A DNA stretch of 46,654 bases, from positions 1 to 46,654 of the forward strand of contig CAVBGA010000048.1 in the NCBI GenBank assembly GCA_963594675.1, in the 5' to 3' direction. The DNA is from Ruminococcus_G sp963594675. Lineage in GTDB: Bacteria; Bacillota; Clostridia; Lachnospirales; Lachnospiraceae. This document shows positions 7,780 through 14,758 of this stretch, piece by piece (position 1 is the first letter of the stretch; every line of letters begins with the position of its first letter). The notes below the pieces were generated by a model. It ran no database searches. It had not been told where the DNA came from and was given only the letters and a program-made list of their open reading frames with translations. The position numbers and the translations under genes are program-made.

Positions 7780-9168
7780 ATGAAGAAAAAACCATTGCTT
7801 ATTTCTTTGTGTGCTGTTGCGGTGCTTGCAGCTGGCGCCTATGGCTATGGAGTCTATCAGTTCCAGAAGGTTTTTTTGCCCAATACCTTTATTAATGGTG
7901 TGGATGTTAGCCGAAAGACTCCGGAGGCGGTGCAGGAGCAGCTGGAGAATGAGGACGGGGAATTTACAGTAAAGCTGAAGGACGGAAAAAGCGAGAGTTT
8001 TAAGCTGAAAGATATTGATTTCTGCAGGAAGACAGATGTGGAAGTTTCCGACCTTTTTAAGAAACAGTCTGCCTGGAAATGGCCTATGGCTATTTTTAAA
8101 AAGACCTCCTATGATGTGGGATTAGAAGCGCAGTATGACAGCACTAAGCTGAAAGAGGTGGTTAAATCTTTAAAGGCAGTGTCGGGAGATGATGTACAGG
8201 CACCAGTGGATGCCTATCTGTCCCGAACGGATACAGGTTATGAGATTGTTCCTGAGGACAATGGAAATACCATAAAAAAGAAGAAGGCCATTAAGAAGAT
8301 AGAGAAGGCCTTGGATGAGTTCACTTATGAAGTGGATCTGGAAAAAGAAAAATGTTATAAAACCGCTTCTGTGACCAGCGATGATGAAAATTTAAATGCG
8401 CAGCTGGCGAATATCAATAAAATACTTGATACAGTAGTTACAATGGACCTTTCTTGTGGAGCATCAGAGACCATTGATTCTAGTGTCTTCTTCCCCTGGA
8501 TTGCTTATGACGCGGCTTCCAATTCCGTGACCATAGATAACACAGCAGTGGCGGAATATGTGGATACCTTGGCAGAGAAGTATGATACCTATCAGGATAA
8601 AAGAAATTTCCATACGACTGGTGGAGCGGATATCCAGGTCGGTGGTAATGAGTTGGATTCCTACGGCTTCTGGATGGACCAGAAGCAAACCGAAGAGGTA
8701 ATTAAAGCGGCGGTTATGTCCGGAGAATCCCAGGGCGTGGTTCCCGCTTGGAAGTTGCCTACCGCTTGGGCAAGAGATGCCTCCAATGGTGATATCGGTG
8801 ATACCTATGTAGAGGTTAGTATTGCGGATCAGCATTGGTGGTATTATAAGGATGGCGCTTTGCAATTGGAATCTGATGTAGTTACAGGCGATACATCTAA
8901 GGGACATGATACTCCTACCGGCGTCTTCCGTATTATCAATAAGGATACGGAGCATAATATGAAAGGCTCCTATGGAACTAGCTTCTGTCATTATTGGCTG
9001 GCTTGTACCTGGGATGGAGTGGGAATTCATGATGCTTACTGGAGAAGCGAATTCGGTGGCGAAATCTATAAGAGCGATGGATCTCACGGATGTATTAATA
9101 CACCCTATGACAATATGCAGGCACTTTATAATGCCATTGATTATGACACACCGGTAGTCATTTATTAA
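7780..9168 (+). CDS. L,D-transpeptidase (YkuD domain) with peptidoglycan-binding region
   Basis: 462 aa. An N-terminal membrane anchor (about residues 5-27) places the protein on the outer face of the membrane. Residues about 40-320 resemble the repeated PG_binding_4-type module found ahead of YkuD domains in Firmicutes. The C-terminal YkuD domain (about 345-462) carries the catalytic SHGCIN motif with Cys438, and an upstream GVGIHDAYW His segment. The family makes 3-3 peptide cross-links in peptidoglycan or attaches proteins to it, and is comparatively insensitive to most beta-lactams. The residue two after the catalytic Cys is Asn rather than the more usual Arg, a variant I believe occurs in clostridial members. 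The start has AAGGGAG upstream. Confidence 0.93.
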   Translation: MKKKPLLISLCAVAVLAAGAYGYGVYQFQKVFLPNTFINGVDVSRKTPEAVQEQLENEDGEFTVKLKDGKSESFKLKDIDFCRKTDVEVSDLFKKQSAWKWPMAIFKKTSYDVGLEAQYDSTKLKEVVKSLKAVSGDDVQAPVDAYLSRTDTGYEIVPEDNGNTIKKKKAIKKIEKALDEFTYEVDLEKEKCYKTASVTSDDENLNAQLANINKILDTVVTMDLSCGASETIDSSVFFPWIAYDAASNSVTIDNTAVAEYVDTLAEKYDTYQDKRNFHTTGGADIQVGGNELDSYGFWMDQKQTEEVIKAAVMSGESQGVVPAWKLPTAWARDASNGDIGDTYVEVSIADQHWWYYKDGALQLESDVVTGDTSKGHDTPTGVFRIINKDTEHNMKGSYGTSFCHYWLACTWDGVGIHDAYWRSEFGGEIYKSDGSHGCINTPYDNMQALYNAIDYDTPVVIY

Positions 9169-9188
9169 TAATAAGTAAAAGCAAATGG

Positions 9189-9215
9189 GGCTGGCACGCA
9201 GAGTGTCAGCCTTTT
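9189..9215 (+). terminator. Rho-independent terminator after the L,D-transpeptidase gene
   Basis: A 9-bp stem (9189-9197 with 9203-9211, one wobble), loop GCAGA and TTTT. It lies inside an upstream in-frame extension of the amidase ORF, which argues against that extended start. Confidence 0.8.
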
Positions 9216-9259
9216 CGCTTATCTATAGCAGGAAACTTAGAAAAGGAGGAGTGAGAATT

Positions 9260-10075
9260 ATGAGTTGGAAAGTAATGTTAGCCCAGATGGATTCCAAGGA
9301 TAATAGGGAGGAAAACCTGGCGGCAGCAGAAAAGATGATTCTTCAGGCTGCGGATCAAGAAGCAGATCTATTGATATTTCCTGAGACTGTGGATTATATA
9401 GGAAAGAACTTAAAAGAACACGCTCAGGATTTGACCCATGAGGGAAGCTGGCAGGATTTCTTTGCGGAGAAGGCGAAGCAATATGGAATATATCTTCATG
9501 GGGGCAGCATTACAGAAAAAAATAAAGAGGGAAAACCTTATAACACCAGCCTTTTCTTTAATCCGGAAGGGCAGCTTATAGCGAAATATAGAAAGATGCA
9601 TATGTTCGATGTGGAGGTGACAGATGGTCCGGCCTACCGGGAGTCGGCTGGTATCACCGCTGGAAATGAGATCGTTACTGTGGATACAAAACTTGGAAAG
9701 TTGGGACTTTCCATCTGCTATGATCTGCGCTTCCCGGAACTTTACAGGCTGCAGGCTATGGGAGGGGCAAAGCTACTGATTGTGGCGGCTAATTTTACCC
9801 GGGCTACAGGAGCGAAACATTGGGAAATTCTGCTGCGGGCAAGGGCAATAGAAAATGGCTGTTATGTACTGGCTTGTAATCAATGTGGAGAGAAGGAGGT
9901 CTTTGCTGCCTATGGTAATTCCATGATCATTGGACCAGATGGAAGCATTTTGACTCGAGCTGGAGATGAGGTAACGATGATCTCAGCAGATATTGATCTT
10001 AAAGAGGTGGAAAAAGCCAGACAAGAGATTCCTTCTTTGATGAATCGGAGAGAGGATGTGTACCGTCTTGGCTGA
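9260..10075 (+). CDS. Carbon-nitrogen hydrolase (Nit/omega-amidase type)
   Basis: 271 aa, cytoplasmic, nitrilase superfamily. The catalytic triad is visible as Glu42 (FPETVD), Lys112 (KYRKMHMFD) and Cys153 (SICYDLRFPELYR). The KMHMFDV context is typical of the Nit1/Nit2 branch, whose characterised members hydrolyse omega-amides of 2-oxoacids or deaminated glutathione. GGAGGA at 9245-9250 selects the ATG at 9260; a longer in-frame start at 9185 would read through the preceding terminator and has no ribosome binding site. It is followed by its own terminator. Exact substrate unproven: alpha-ketoglutaramate-like repair substrates are the best guess. Confidence 0.9.
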   Translation: MSWKVMLAQMDSKDNREENLAAAEKMILQAADQEADLLIFPETVDYIGKNLKEHAQDLTHEGSWQDFFAEKAKQYGIYLHGGSITEKNKEGKPYNTSLFFNPEGQLIAKYRKMHMFDVEVTDGPAYRESAGITAGNEIVTVDTKLGKLGLSICYDLRFPELYRLQAMGGAKLLIVAANFTRATGAKHWEILLRARAIENGCYVLACNQCGEKEVFAAYGNSMIIGPDGSILTRAGDEVTMISADIDLKEVEKARQEIPSLMNRREDVYRLG

Positions 10076-10099
10076 TCTAGCTAACAGAGATGGGATTTT

Positions 10100-10167
10100 A
10101 GAAGATTGCTATTATCTTTGATTTGCGGGAGCAAGGAGACAAGGATGGTAGTGATCTTCTTTTTTTG
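10100..10167 (+). terminator. Rho-independent terminator after the amidase gene
   Basis: A long 17-bp stem (10100-10116 with 10144-10160, four wobble pairs), a 27-base loop and a run of seven T. It isolates the amidase from the downstream por operon. Confidence 0.75.
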
Positions 10168-10173
10168 TTGGAT

Positions 10174-10222
10174 AAGTGAAAAAGATTCAAGTTAAATGTG
10201 AAAAAATATCACATTTTCACTT
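10174..10222 (+). promoter_or_regulatory. Nested inverted repeats (GTGA/TCAC half-sites) upstream of the por promoter
   Basis: Four GTGA/TCAC half-sites form interleaved perfect inverted repeats: AATGTGA (10195-10201) with TCACATT (10209-10215), and AAGTGAAAA (10174-10182) with TTTTCACTT (10214-10222). They end at the -35 box of the por promoter. The cluster is a likely operator. The regulator may be the LysR protein encoded at the end of the same operon or a Crp/Fnr-type protein; the inner repeat has a 7-base spacer rather than the 6 of the classical Crp site. Binding is inferred. Confidence 0.6.
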
Positions 10223-10248
10223 TACATTAGTCAACTTTGTAATATAAT
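10221..10248 (+). promoter_or_regulatory. Sigma-A type promoter of the por operon
   Basis: TTTACA (10221-10226), a 16-bp spacer and TATAAT (10243-10248). It leaves a leader of about 100 bases before the first start codon at 10356. Confidence 0.65.
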
Positions 10249-10355
10249 AGATGTTGCTGAGAAAAAACATTGTGGGTAATGATAGAGATATAGAGAAGTT
10301 ACAGTGGCTCAATGAAAGCTTAGCAGGAAAGAAAATTGGATGGAGGAAGACAAGA

Positions 10356-10931
10356 ATGAGCAGCCTACTTGAGATAAGATGGCATGGTCGCGGTGGACAG
10401 GGTGCAAAGACAGCAGCGCTCCTTCTGGCAGACGTGGCATTTAAGACAGGAAAATATGTACAGGGATTTCCGGAATACGGTCCCGAGCGAATGGGAGCAC
10501 CGATTACGGCTTATAACCGTATCAGCAGTGATGTGATTCGTGTACATTCCAATATTTATACACCGGATCTGGTTGTGGTTGTTGATGAGACCCTTCTTCA
10601 TACCGTGGATGTTACCGCCGGCCTGAAGAAGGAAGGCGCGATTATTGTTAATACAGCAAAGAGTGCTGAGGAGATTAAGCCTCTTCTTGGTGGTTATGAG
10701 GGTGCGGTATATACCGTAGATGCAAGAAAGATTTCTGTAGAAGCCCTGGGTAAATATTTCCCCAACTCTCCTATGCTTGCAGCAGCCGTTGCTGTCAGCA
10801 AGGTAATGGATAAAGATGCATTTATCAGTGAGATGAGAGCATCTTATGCTCACAAATTTGCTAAGAAGCCGGAAGTCATTGACGGTAATATGAAAGCCTT
10901 GGAAATGACATTTGATGAGCTGGGACTTTGA
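10356..10931 (+). CDS. porG: 2-oxoacid:ferredoxin oxidoreductase, gamma subunit
   Basis: 191 aa, the usual size of the separate gamma subunit of four-subunit pyruvate/2-ketoisovalerate:ferredoxin oxidoreductases, which convert 2-oxoacid plus CoA to acyl-CoA, CO2 and reduced ferredoxin. The N-terminus reads IRWHGRGGQGAKTAA, the family's signature glycine-rich loop, followed by GFPEYGPERMGAP. GGAGGAAG at 10342-10349 selects the ATG at 10356; an in-frame ATG at 10251 lies only a few bases past the -10 box and has no ribosome binding site. It is the first gene of a gamma-delta-alpha-beta operon, the classical POR order. Pyruvate is the default substrate; a branched-chain oxoacid cannot be excluded. 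Confidence 0.92.
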   Translation: MSSLLEIRWHGRGGQGAKTAALLLADVAFKTGKYVQGFPEYGPERMGAPITAYNRISSDVIRVHSNIYTPDLVVVVDETLLHTVDVTAGLKKEGAIIVNTAKSAEEIKPLLGGYEGAVYTVDARKISVEALGKYFPNSPMLAAAVAVSKVMDKDAFISEMRASYAHKFAKKPEVIDGNMKALEMTFDELGL

Positions 10932-10975
10932 TTTAGAGAATAATTACGAGATTTATAATAGATCAGGAGTATAGA

Positions 10976-11278
10976 ATGAGAACAGATATAAGTAAGATCA
11001 ATGAGAAAACACCTCATGAAGAGCTGACGGAAGGCCTGATGATCTTTGCAGGCGGAACTTCCAAACAGTTTCAGACAGGTGAGTGGAGAACCAATACACC
11101 TGTATTTAAAGCAGATTTGTGCAAGCAGTGTCTGCTGTGTGCGCCGGTCTGTCCGGATGGAGCAATTCCTGTTGTAGACGGTGAGCGTTCCGAATTTAAC
11201 TATGATTACTGCAAAGGCTGTGGCATCTGTGCAGCAGTATGCCCCTTTGATGCAATTGATATGAAGGAGGGAATCTGA
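10976..11278 (+). CDS. porD: 2-oxoacid:ferredoxin oxidoreductase, delta (ferredoxin-like) subunit
   Basis: 100 aa with two CxxCxxCxxxCP motifs (Cys 49, 52, 55, 59 and 79, 82, 85, 89) that bind two [4Fe-4S] clusters and pass electrons from the TPP site to ferredoxin. The N-terminal 45 residues are the usual POR delta extension. The stop is two bases before porA, and porA's AAGGAGG lies within the last codons, so translation is probably coupled. Confidence 0.93.
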   Translation: MRTDISKINEKTPHEELTEGLMIFAGGTSKQFQTGEWRTNTPVFKADLCKQCLLCAPVCPDGAIPVVDGERSEFNYDYCKGCGICAAVCPFDAIDMKEGI

Positions 11279-11280
11279 TT

Positions 11281-12480
11281 ATGGCGATCAAAGACAGAAT
11301 GTCAGGAAACGAGGCTGTTGCTTATGCCATCAAGCAGGTGAATCCGGACGTAATGCCCGCATTCCCTATCACACCCTCCACAGAAATTCCACAGATGGTA
11401 TCAACTTATATTGCAAACGGAGAGATGGATACAGAATTTATCCCAGTTGAGAGTGAGCATTCATCCATGAGTGCTGCAATCGGTTCTGAGGCTGCTGGTG
11501 CACGAAGCCTTACAGCGACTTCATCTGCAGGTCTTGCTCTCATGTGGGAGGAACTGCTTCTGGCAGCTTCCAATCGTATGCCATTGGCTTTGACTTTGGT
11601 AAACCGTACACTTTCCGGCCCGATTAATATTAACTGTGACCATTCCGATGGTATGGGCGCAAGAGATACCGGATGGATTCAGATTTATGCAGAGAACAAT
11701 CAGGAAGCCTATGACAACTTTATTCAGGCCTATCCTATCGCTGAGGATCCCAAGGTGCATCTTCCTATTATGATTTGTCAGGATGGTTTTATTACCAGCC
11801 ATGCGGTGGAGAATATTGAACTTTTGGAAGATGAGAAGGTTCAGGATTTCGTTGGGGTATATGAGCCGGAGGAATTCCTTTTGAACCCAGGCAAACCGGT
11901 TTCCGTAGGTCCTTACTCTGTAACACATTATGCTATGGAGGCAAAAAAGAACCAGAGAGATGCTTTGGAAAGAGCAAAAGAGGTTATTCTCAAGGTTGCC
12001 GCTGATTATGAGAAGATTTCCGGAAGAAAATACGGATTATTTGAAGAATATCGCACAGAAGATGCGGATTATATCATGATGCTGATGGGATCCGCAGCAG
12101 GTACTGCAAAACAGGCAGTAGATGATCTGCGTGCTCAGGGCAAGAAGGTGGGCGTGCTTAAACTTCGTGTTTTCCGTCCTTTCCCAGCTGAGGAGATTGC
12201 CAATGCTCTTGCAGGCTGTAAGGCAGTAGCTATTTTGGATCGTACAGAAAGCTACAATGGCAATGATGGTCCTTTGGGAAGTGAGACAAAAGCGGCATTA
12301 TTCCGTTATAAAAAACAGATTGAAGCAGTGAACTATGTATATGGTCTTGCAGGCCGTGATTTCACAGTAACAGATGTGTATGAGGTTTTTGATGCTCTTG
12401 AAAAACTCGTTACCGAGGGAAAAGAGATCGAGGAATATCAGTATATCGGATTGAGAAAACAGGAGGCCCCCATTGAGTAA
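11281..12480 (+). CDS. porA: 2-oxoacid:ferredoxin oxidoreductase, alpha subunit
   Basis: 399 aa. The N-terminal pyrimidine-binding domain (GNEAVAYAIKQVNPDVMPAFPITPSTEIP, then EFIPVESEHSSMSAAIG) is followed by the C-terminal transketolase-like domain (about 250-390). The ITPSTEI segment and the ESEHS segment with its glutamate are conserved in POR alpha subunits and contact the oxoacid and thiamine diphosphate. It overlaps porB by 8 bases. Its sequence agrees with Por-type rather than indolepyruvate-type enzymes, but substrate assignment rests on family similarity only. Confidence 0.93.
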   Translation: MAIKDRMSGNEAVAYAIKQVNPDVMPAFPITPSTEIPQMVSTYIANGEMDTEFIPVESEHSSMSAAIGSEAAGARSLTATSSAGLALMWEELLLAASNRMPLALTLVNRTLSGPININCDHSDGMGARDTGWIQIYAENNQEAYDNFIQAYPIAEDPKVHLPIMICQDGFITSHAVENIELLEDEKVQDFVGVYEPEEFLLNPGKPVSVGPYSVTHYAMEAKKNQRDALERAKEVILKVAADYEKISGRKYGLFEEYRTEDADYIMMLMGSAAGTAKQAVDDLRAQGKKVGVLKLRVFRPFPAEEIANALAGCKAVAILDRTESYNGNDGPLGSETKAALFRYKKQIEAVNYVYGLAGRDFTVTDVYEVFDALEKLVTEGKEIEEYQYIGLRKQEAPIE

Positions 12481-13414
12481 ATATAGTTTAAAAGAAGTGA
12501 TGAATAAACCGGAGCGTCTGGCTCCCGGCCATCGTATGTGTGCTGGTTGTGGTGCAACGATCGCCGTTCGTGGTGTGCTCCGTGCTCTGCACGAGGGAGA
12601 TCACGCAGTAATTGGTAATGCAACGGGATGTTTGGAGGTATCCTCCTTCATGTATCCTTATACTGCATGGGAAGATAGCTACATCCACAATGCATTTGAG
12701 AATGCAGGTGCTACCCTCAGTGGTGTGGAGACAGCCTACAAAGCATTGAAAAAACGTGGCAGATTGCCAAAAGATGAGAATTTTAAGTTTATTACCTTTG
12801 GTGGTGATGGCGGTACTTATGATATTGGTTTCCAGTCTCTTTCCGGAGCTATGGAGCGTGGCCATGACATGGTTTATGTATGTTATGACAACGGTGCCTA
12901 CATGAATACCGGTATCCAGCGTTCATCTGCTACACCTATGTTTGCAGATACCACAACCACACCGGTTGGATCCCAGTCCAATGGTAAGATGCAGAATAGA
13001 AAAGATCTGGCATCAATCATTGCAGATCATGATGTGGCTTATGTTGGTCAGACAACATTTACAAAGAATTTCAAAGATCTTTATACAAAATCTGAGAAGG
13101 CAATTTATACAGAAGGCGCTTCCTTCCTGAATATTATGACTCCATGTCCCAGAGGATGGCGTTATGATATGGCCAATATTATGGAAATCTGTGAGTTGGC
13201 TGTAGAGACTTGCTACTGGCCGCTTTTCGAAGTAAAGCATGGCAAGTGGGAGCTGAGTTATGTGCCGAAGAAAAAGCTTCCTATTGAAGACTTCCTGAGA
13301 CCTCAGGGAAGATTCAAGCATCTTTTCAAAAAAGGAAATGAAGATCTCATCGTGCAGTTCCAGCAGGAAGTTGACCGCAGATGGGAAGAGCTTCAGATCA
13401 AATGTAATCATTAA
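12473..13414 (+). CDS. porB: 2-oxoacid:ferredoxin oxidoreductase, beta subunit (TTG start)
   Basis: 313 aa, the thiamine diphosphate-binding subunit. The TPP motif runs from GDGG (111-114) to DNGAYMNTG (139-147). Cys23, Cys26 and Cys53 (CAGCG, TGC) are three ligands of the proximal [4Fe-4S] cluster, and a later conserved Cys sits in the TPCPRGWRYD segment. Translation begins at TTG (12473), set by AGGAGG at 12461-12466, six bases upstream and inside porA. The 8-base overlap with porA implies coupled translation to keep the subunits equimolar. Confidence 0.93.
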   Translation: MSKYSLKEVMNKPERLAPGHRMCAGCGATIAVRGVLRALHEGDHAVIGNATGCLEVSSFMYPYTAWEDSYIHNAFENAGATLSGVETAYKALKKRGRLPKDENFKFITFGGDGGTYDIGFQSLSGAMERGHDMVYVCYDNGAYMNTGIQRSSATPMFADTTTTPVGSQSNGKMQNRKDLASIIADHDVAYVGQTTFTKNFKDLYTKSEKAIYTEGASFLNIMTPCPRGWRYDMANIMEICELAVETCYWPLFEVKHGKWELSYVPKKKLPIEDFLRPQGRFKHLFKKGNEDLIVQFQQEVDRRWEELQIKCNH

Positions 13415-13441
13415 TTTTTGACTGAATTTATCTAGAGAATT

Positions 13442-14326
13442 ATGACATTACTTACATATCAGGTTTTTAAGACCGTAGCGGAGATTGGCAGTTTTGGTAA
13501 AACTGCCGATCTTCTTGGTTTAACCCCTTCTGCAATCAGCCATACGATTTCAGCTATGGAAAAAGAGTTGGGTTTTTTGGTGCTTACCCGAAGCAAGGGA
13601 GGCATCAAACTGACAAATTACGGAGAGCAGTTGCTTCCTTATGTTAATGCAGTTTTAAATAGTGACGAGAGTCTGCAGCAGGTGATTGCCGATCTTAACG
13701 GATTGAAAAAGGGTAAGGTTAAGATTGGAGTCTTTTCCAGTGTGTGTACAGCGTGGATTCCCGAGATTCTTTCCACCTTCAATAAGAATTACCAGGATGT
13801 TCATGTGGAACTCTTTCAGGGTACCTATGATGATGTGTTTTACTGGATCAAGAAGGGTGTTGTGGATTTGGGATTTCTCTCTGTGTCCAGTGCAGGAGAT
13901 ATTCCCATTGAACCTCTCTATCGAGATCCGCTTCTTTGCGTCCTGCCCAAAGGTGTTCGGGATCTGGATGGTGATTCCACCATCGGTATTGAGGAAATGA
14001 GAAATCATCAATTTGTTACCCAGAGAGAATGTACGGATGCGGATATCCAGAATTTCCTTCGAGAGAATGAGTTGGACATTAAGTCTAGTTATCATGTGGT
14101 GGACGACCTTTCTACGGTGGCACTTGTGGAAAAGGGATTTGGTATCTGTCTGATGCCGGAGCTGGTTATGAGGGATATTCCCTATGAAGTGGACTGCTTT
14201 CGTATTCGACCGGATGCCAGCAGAGTCATTGGGTTGGCGGCTTTAAATAAAAGCTTTATGGCCCCGGCTGTGCGGGCTTTATATAAGCATATTATCGAGA
14301 ATTTTAGAACAGAAGAATTTTCTTAA
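13442..14326 (+). CDS. LysR family transcriptional regulator
   Basis: 294 aa. The N-terminal winged helix-turn-helix (about residues 18-40, SFGKTADLLGLTPSAISHTIS) is followed by the periplasmic-binding-like effector domain (about 90-290). It lies 27 bases after porB on the same strand with no terminator or obvious promoter between, so it appears to be the last gene of the por operon. That is unusual for LysR regulators, which are mostly divergent from their targets. The nested inverted repeats ahead of porG are candidate sites for it, giving feedback control by an oxoacid or acyl-CoA-related effector; this is inference. The ribosome binding site is weak. Confidence 0.9.
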   Translation: MTLLTYQVFKTVAEIGSFGKTADLLGLTPSAISHTISAMEKELGFLVLTRSKGGIKLTNYGEQLLPYVNAVLNSDESLQQVIADLNGLKKGKVKIGVFSSVCTAWIPEILSTFNKNYQDVHVELFQGTYDDVFYWIKKGVVDLGFLSVSSAGDIPIEPLYRDPLLCVLPKGVRDLDGDSTIGIEEMRNHQFVTQRECTDADIQNFLRENELDIKSSYHVVDDLSTVALVEKGFGICLMPELVMRDIPYEVDCFRIRPDASRVIGLAALNKSFMAPAVRALYKHIIENFRTEEFS

Positions 14327-14343
14327 GCTCTCTTAAAATTATT

Positions 14344-14372
14344 TTGCATTTTAAATACTTCTGTTATATAAT
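14344..14372 (+). promoter_or_regulatory. Sigma-A type promoter of the 78-aa protein gene
   Basis: TTGCAT (14344-14349), a 17-bp spacer and TATAAT (14367-14372), starting just after the LysR stop codon. Confidence 0.7.
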
Positions 14373-14427
14373 GGGGTCAGCTAAGCAATCATGCATATTA
14401 AGTACTCTTAGGAAGGGGCATTTTACT

Positions 14428-14664
14428 ATGAAGATTAAGAATATTAAAAATATTGACAGATTTTTTGAGATCGTTGATAGTTGCAAAGGAAAAGTTGAGC
14501 TGGTAACAGGTGAGGGCGACAGACTGAATCTTAAGTCTAAATTGAGCCAGTATGTATCTCTGGCAAACATCTTCACAAACGGAGAGATTCCGGAGCTGGA
14601 GATCATTGCTTCTGAGAAGGAAGATATCGATAAACTTTTCAACTTCATGATCGACGGTGAGTAA
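14428..14664 (+). CDS. Conserved small protein of unknown function
   Basis: 78 aa, acidic, no signal peptide or membrane segment. The composition and pattern (KGKVELVTGEGDRLNLKSKL, then a closing DIDKLFNFMI) suggest a small alpha/beta fold; I have seen near-identical small proteins in other Lachnospiraceae but know no function. AGGAAGGGG 10 bases upstream selects the ATG at 14428 over an in-frame ATG at 14344 that overlaps the promoter. It is monocistronic: its own promoter in front and a strong terminator behind. It lies just upstream of the two COG0523 GTPase genes, but the terminator argues against a strict operon with them. Confidence 0.8.
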   Translation: MKIKNIKNIDRFFEIVDSCKGKVELVTGEGDRLNLKSKLSQYVSLANIFTNGEIPELEIIASEKEDIDKLFNFMIDGE

Positions 14665-14685
14665 TTCGGAACATCGATTGGAAGC

Positions 14686-14715
14686 AGAGGCTGTTTTCGG
14701 ACAGCCTCTTATTTT
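14686..14715 (+). terminator. Rho-independent terminator after the 78-aa protein gene
   Basis: A perfect 9-bp stem (14686-14694 with 14701-14709), loop TTTCGG, then TATTTTT. Confidence 0.88.
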
Positions 14716-14758
14716 TCGTAGTTGCTAAATGGATAAATGATAAAAGGAGGAATTCAAA

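Noticed and set aside
8464..9087. 207-codon open frame on the - strand
   Set aside because: Antisense to the L,D-transpeptidase, with no supporting signals.
9185..9259. N-terminal extension of the amidase from an earlier in-frame start
   Set aside because: It would translate through the terminator hairpin of the preceding gene and lacks a ribosome binding site.
10195..10215. Classical Crp site TGTGA-N6-TCACA
   Set aside because: The gap is 7 bases, not 6, and a second overlapping repeat is present; kept only as an unassigned operator.
10251..10355. N-terminal extension of porG from 10251
   Set aside because: The codon lies within a few bases of the -10 box and lacks a ribosome binding site; family members begin at the position chosen.
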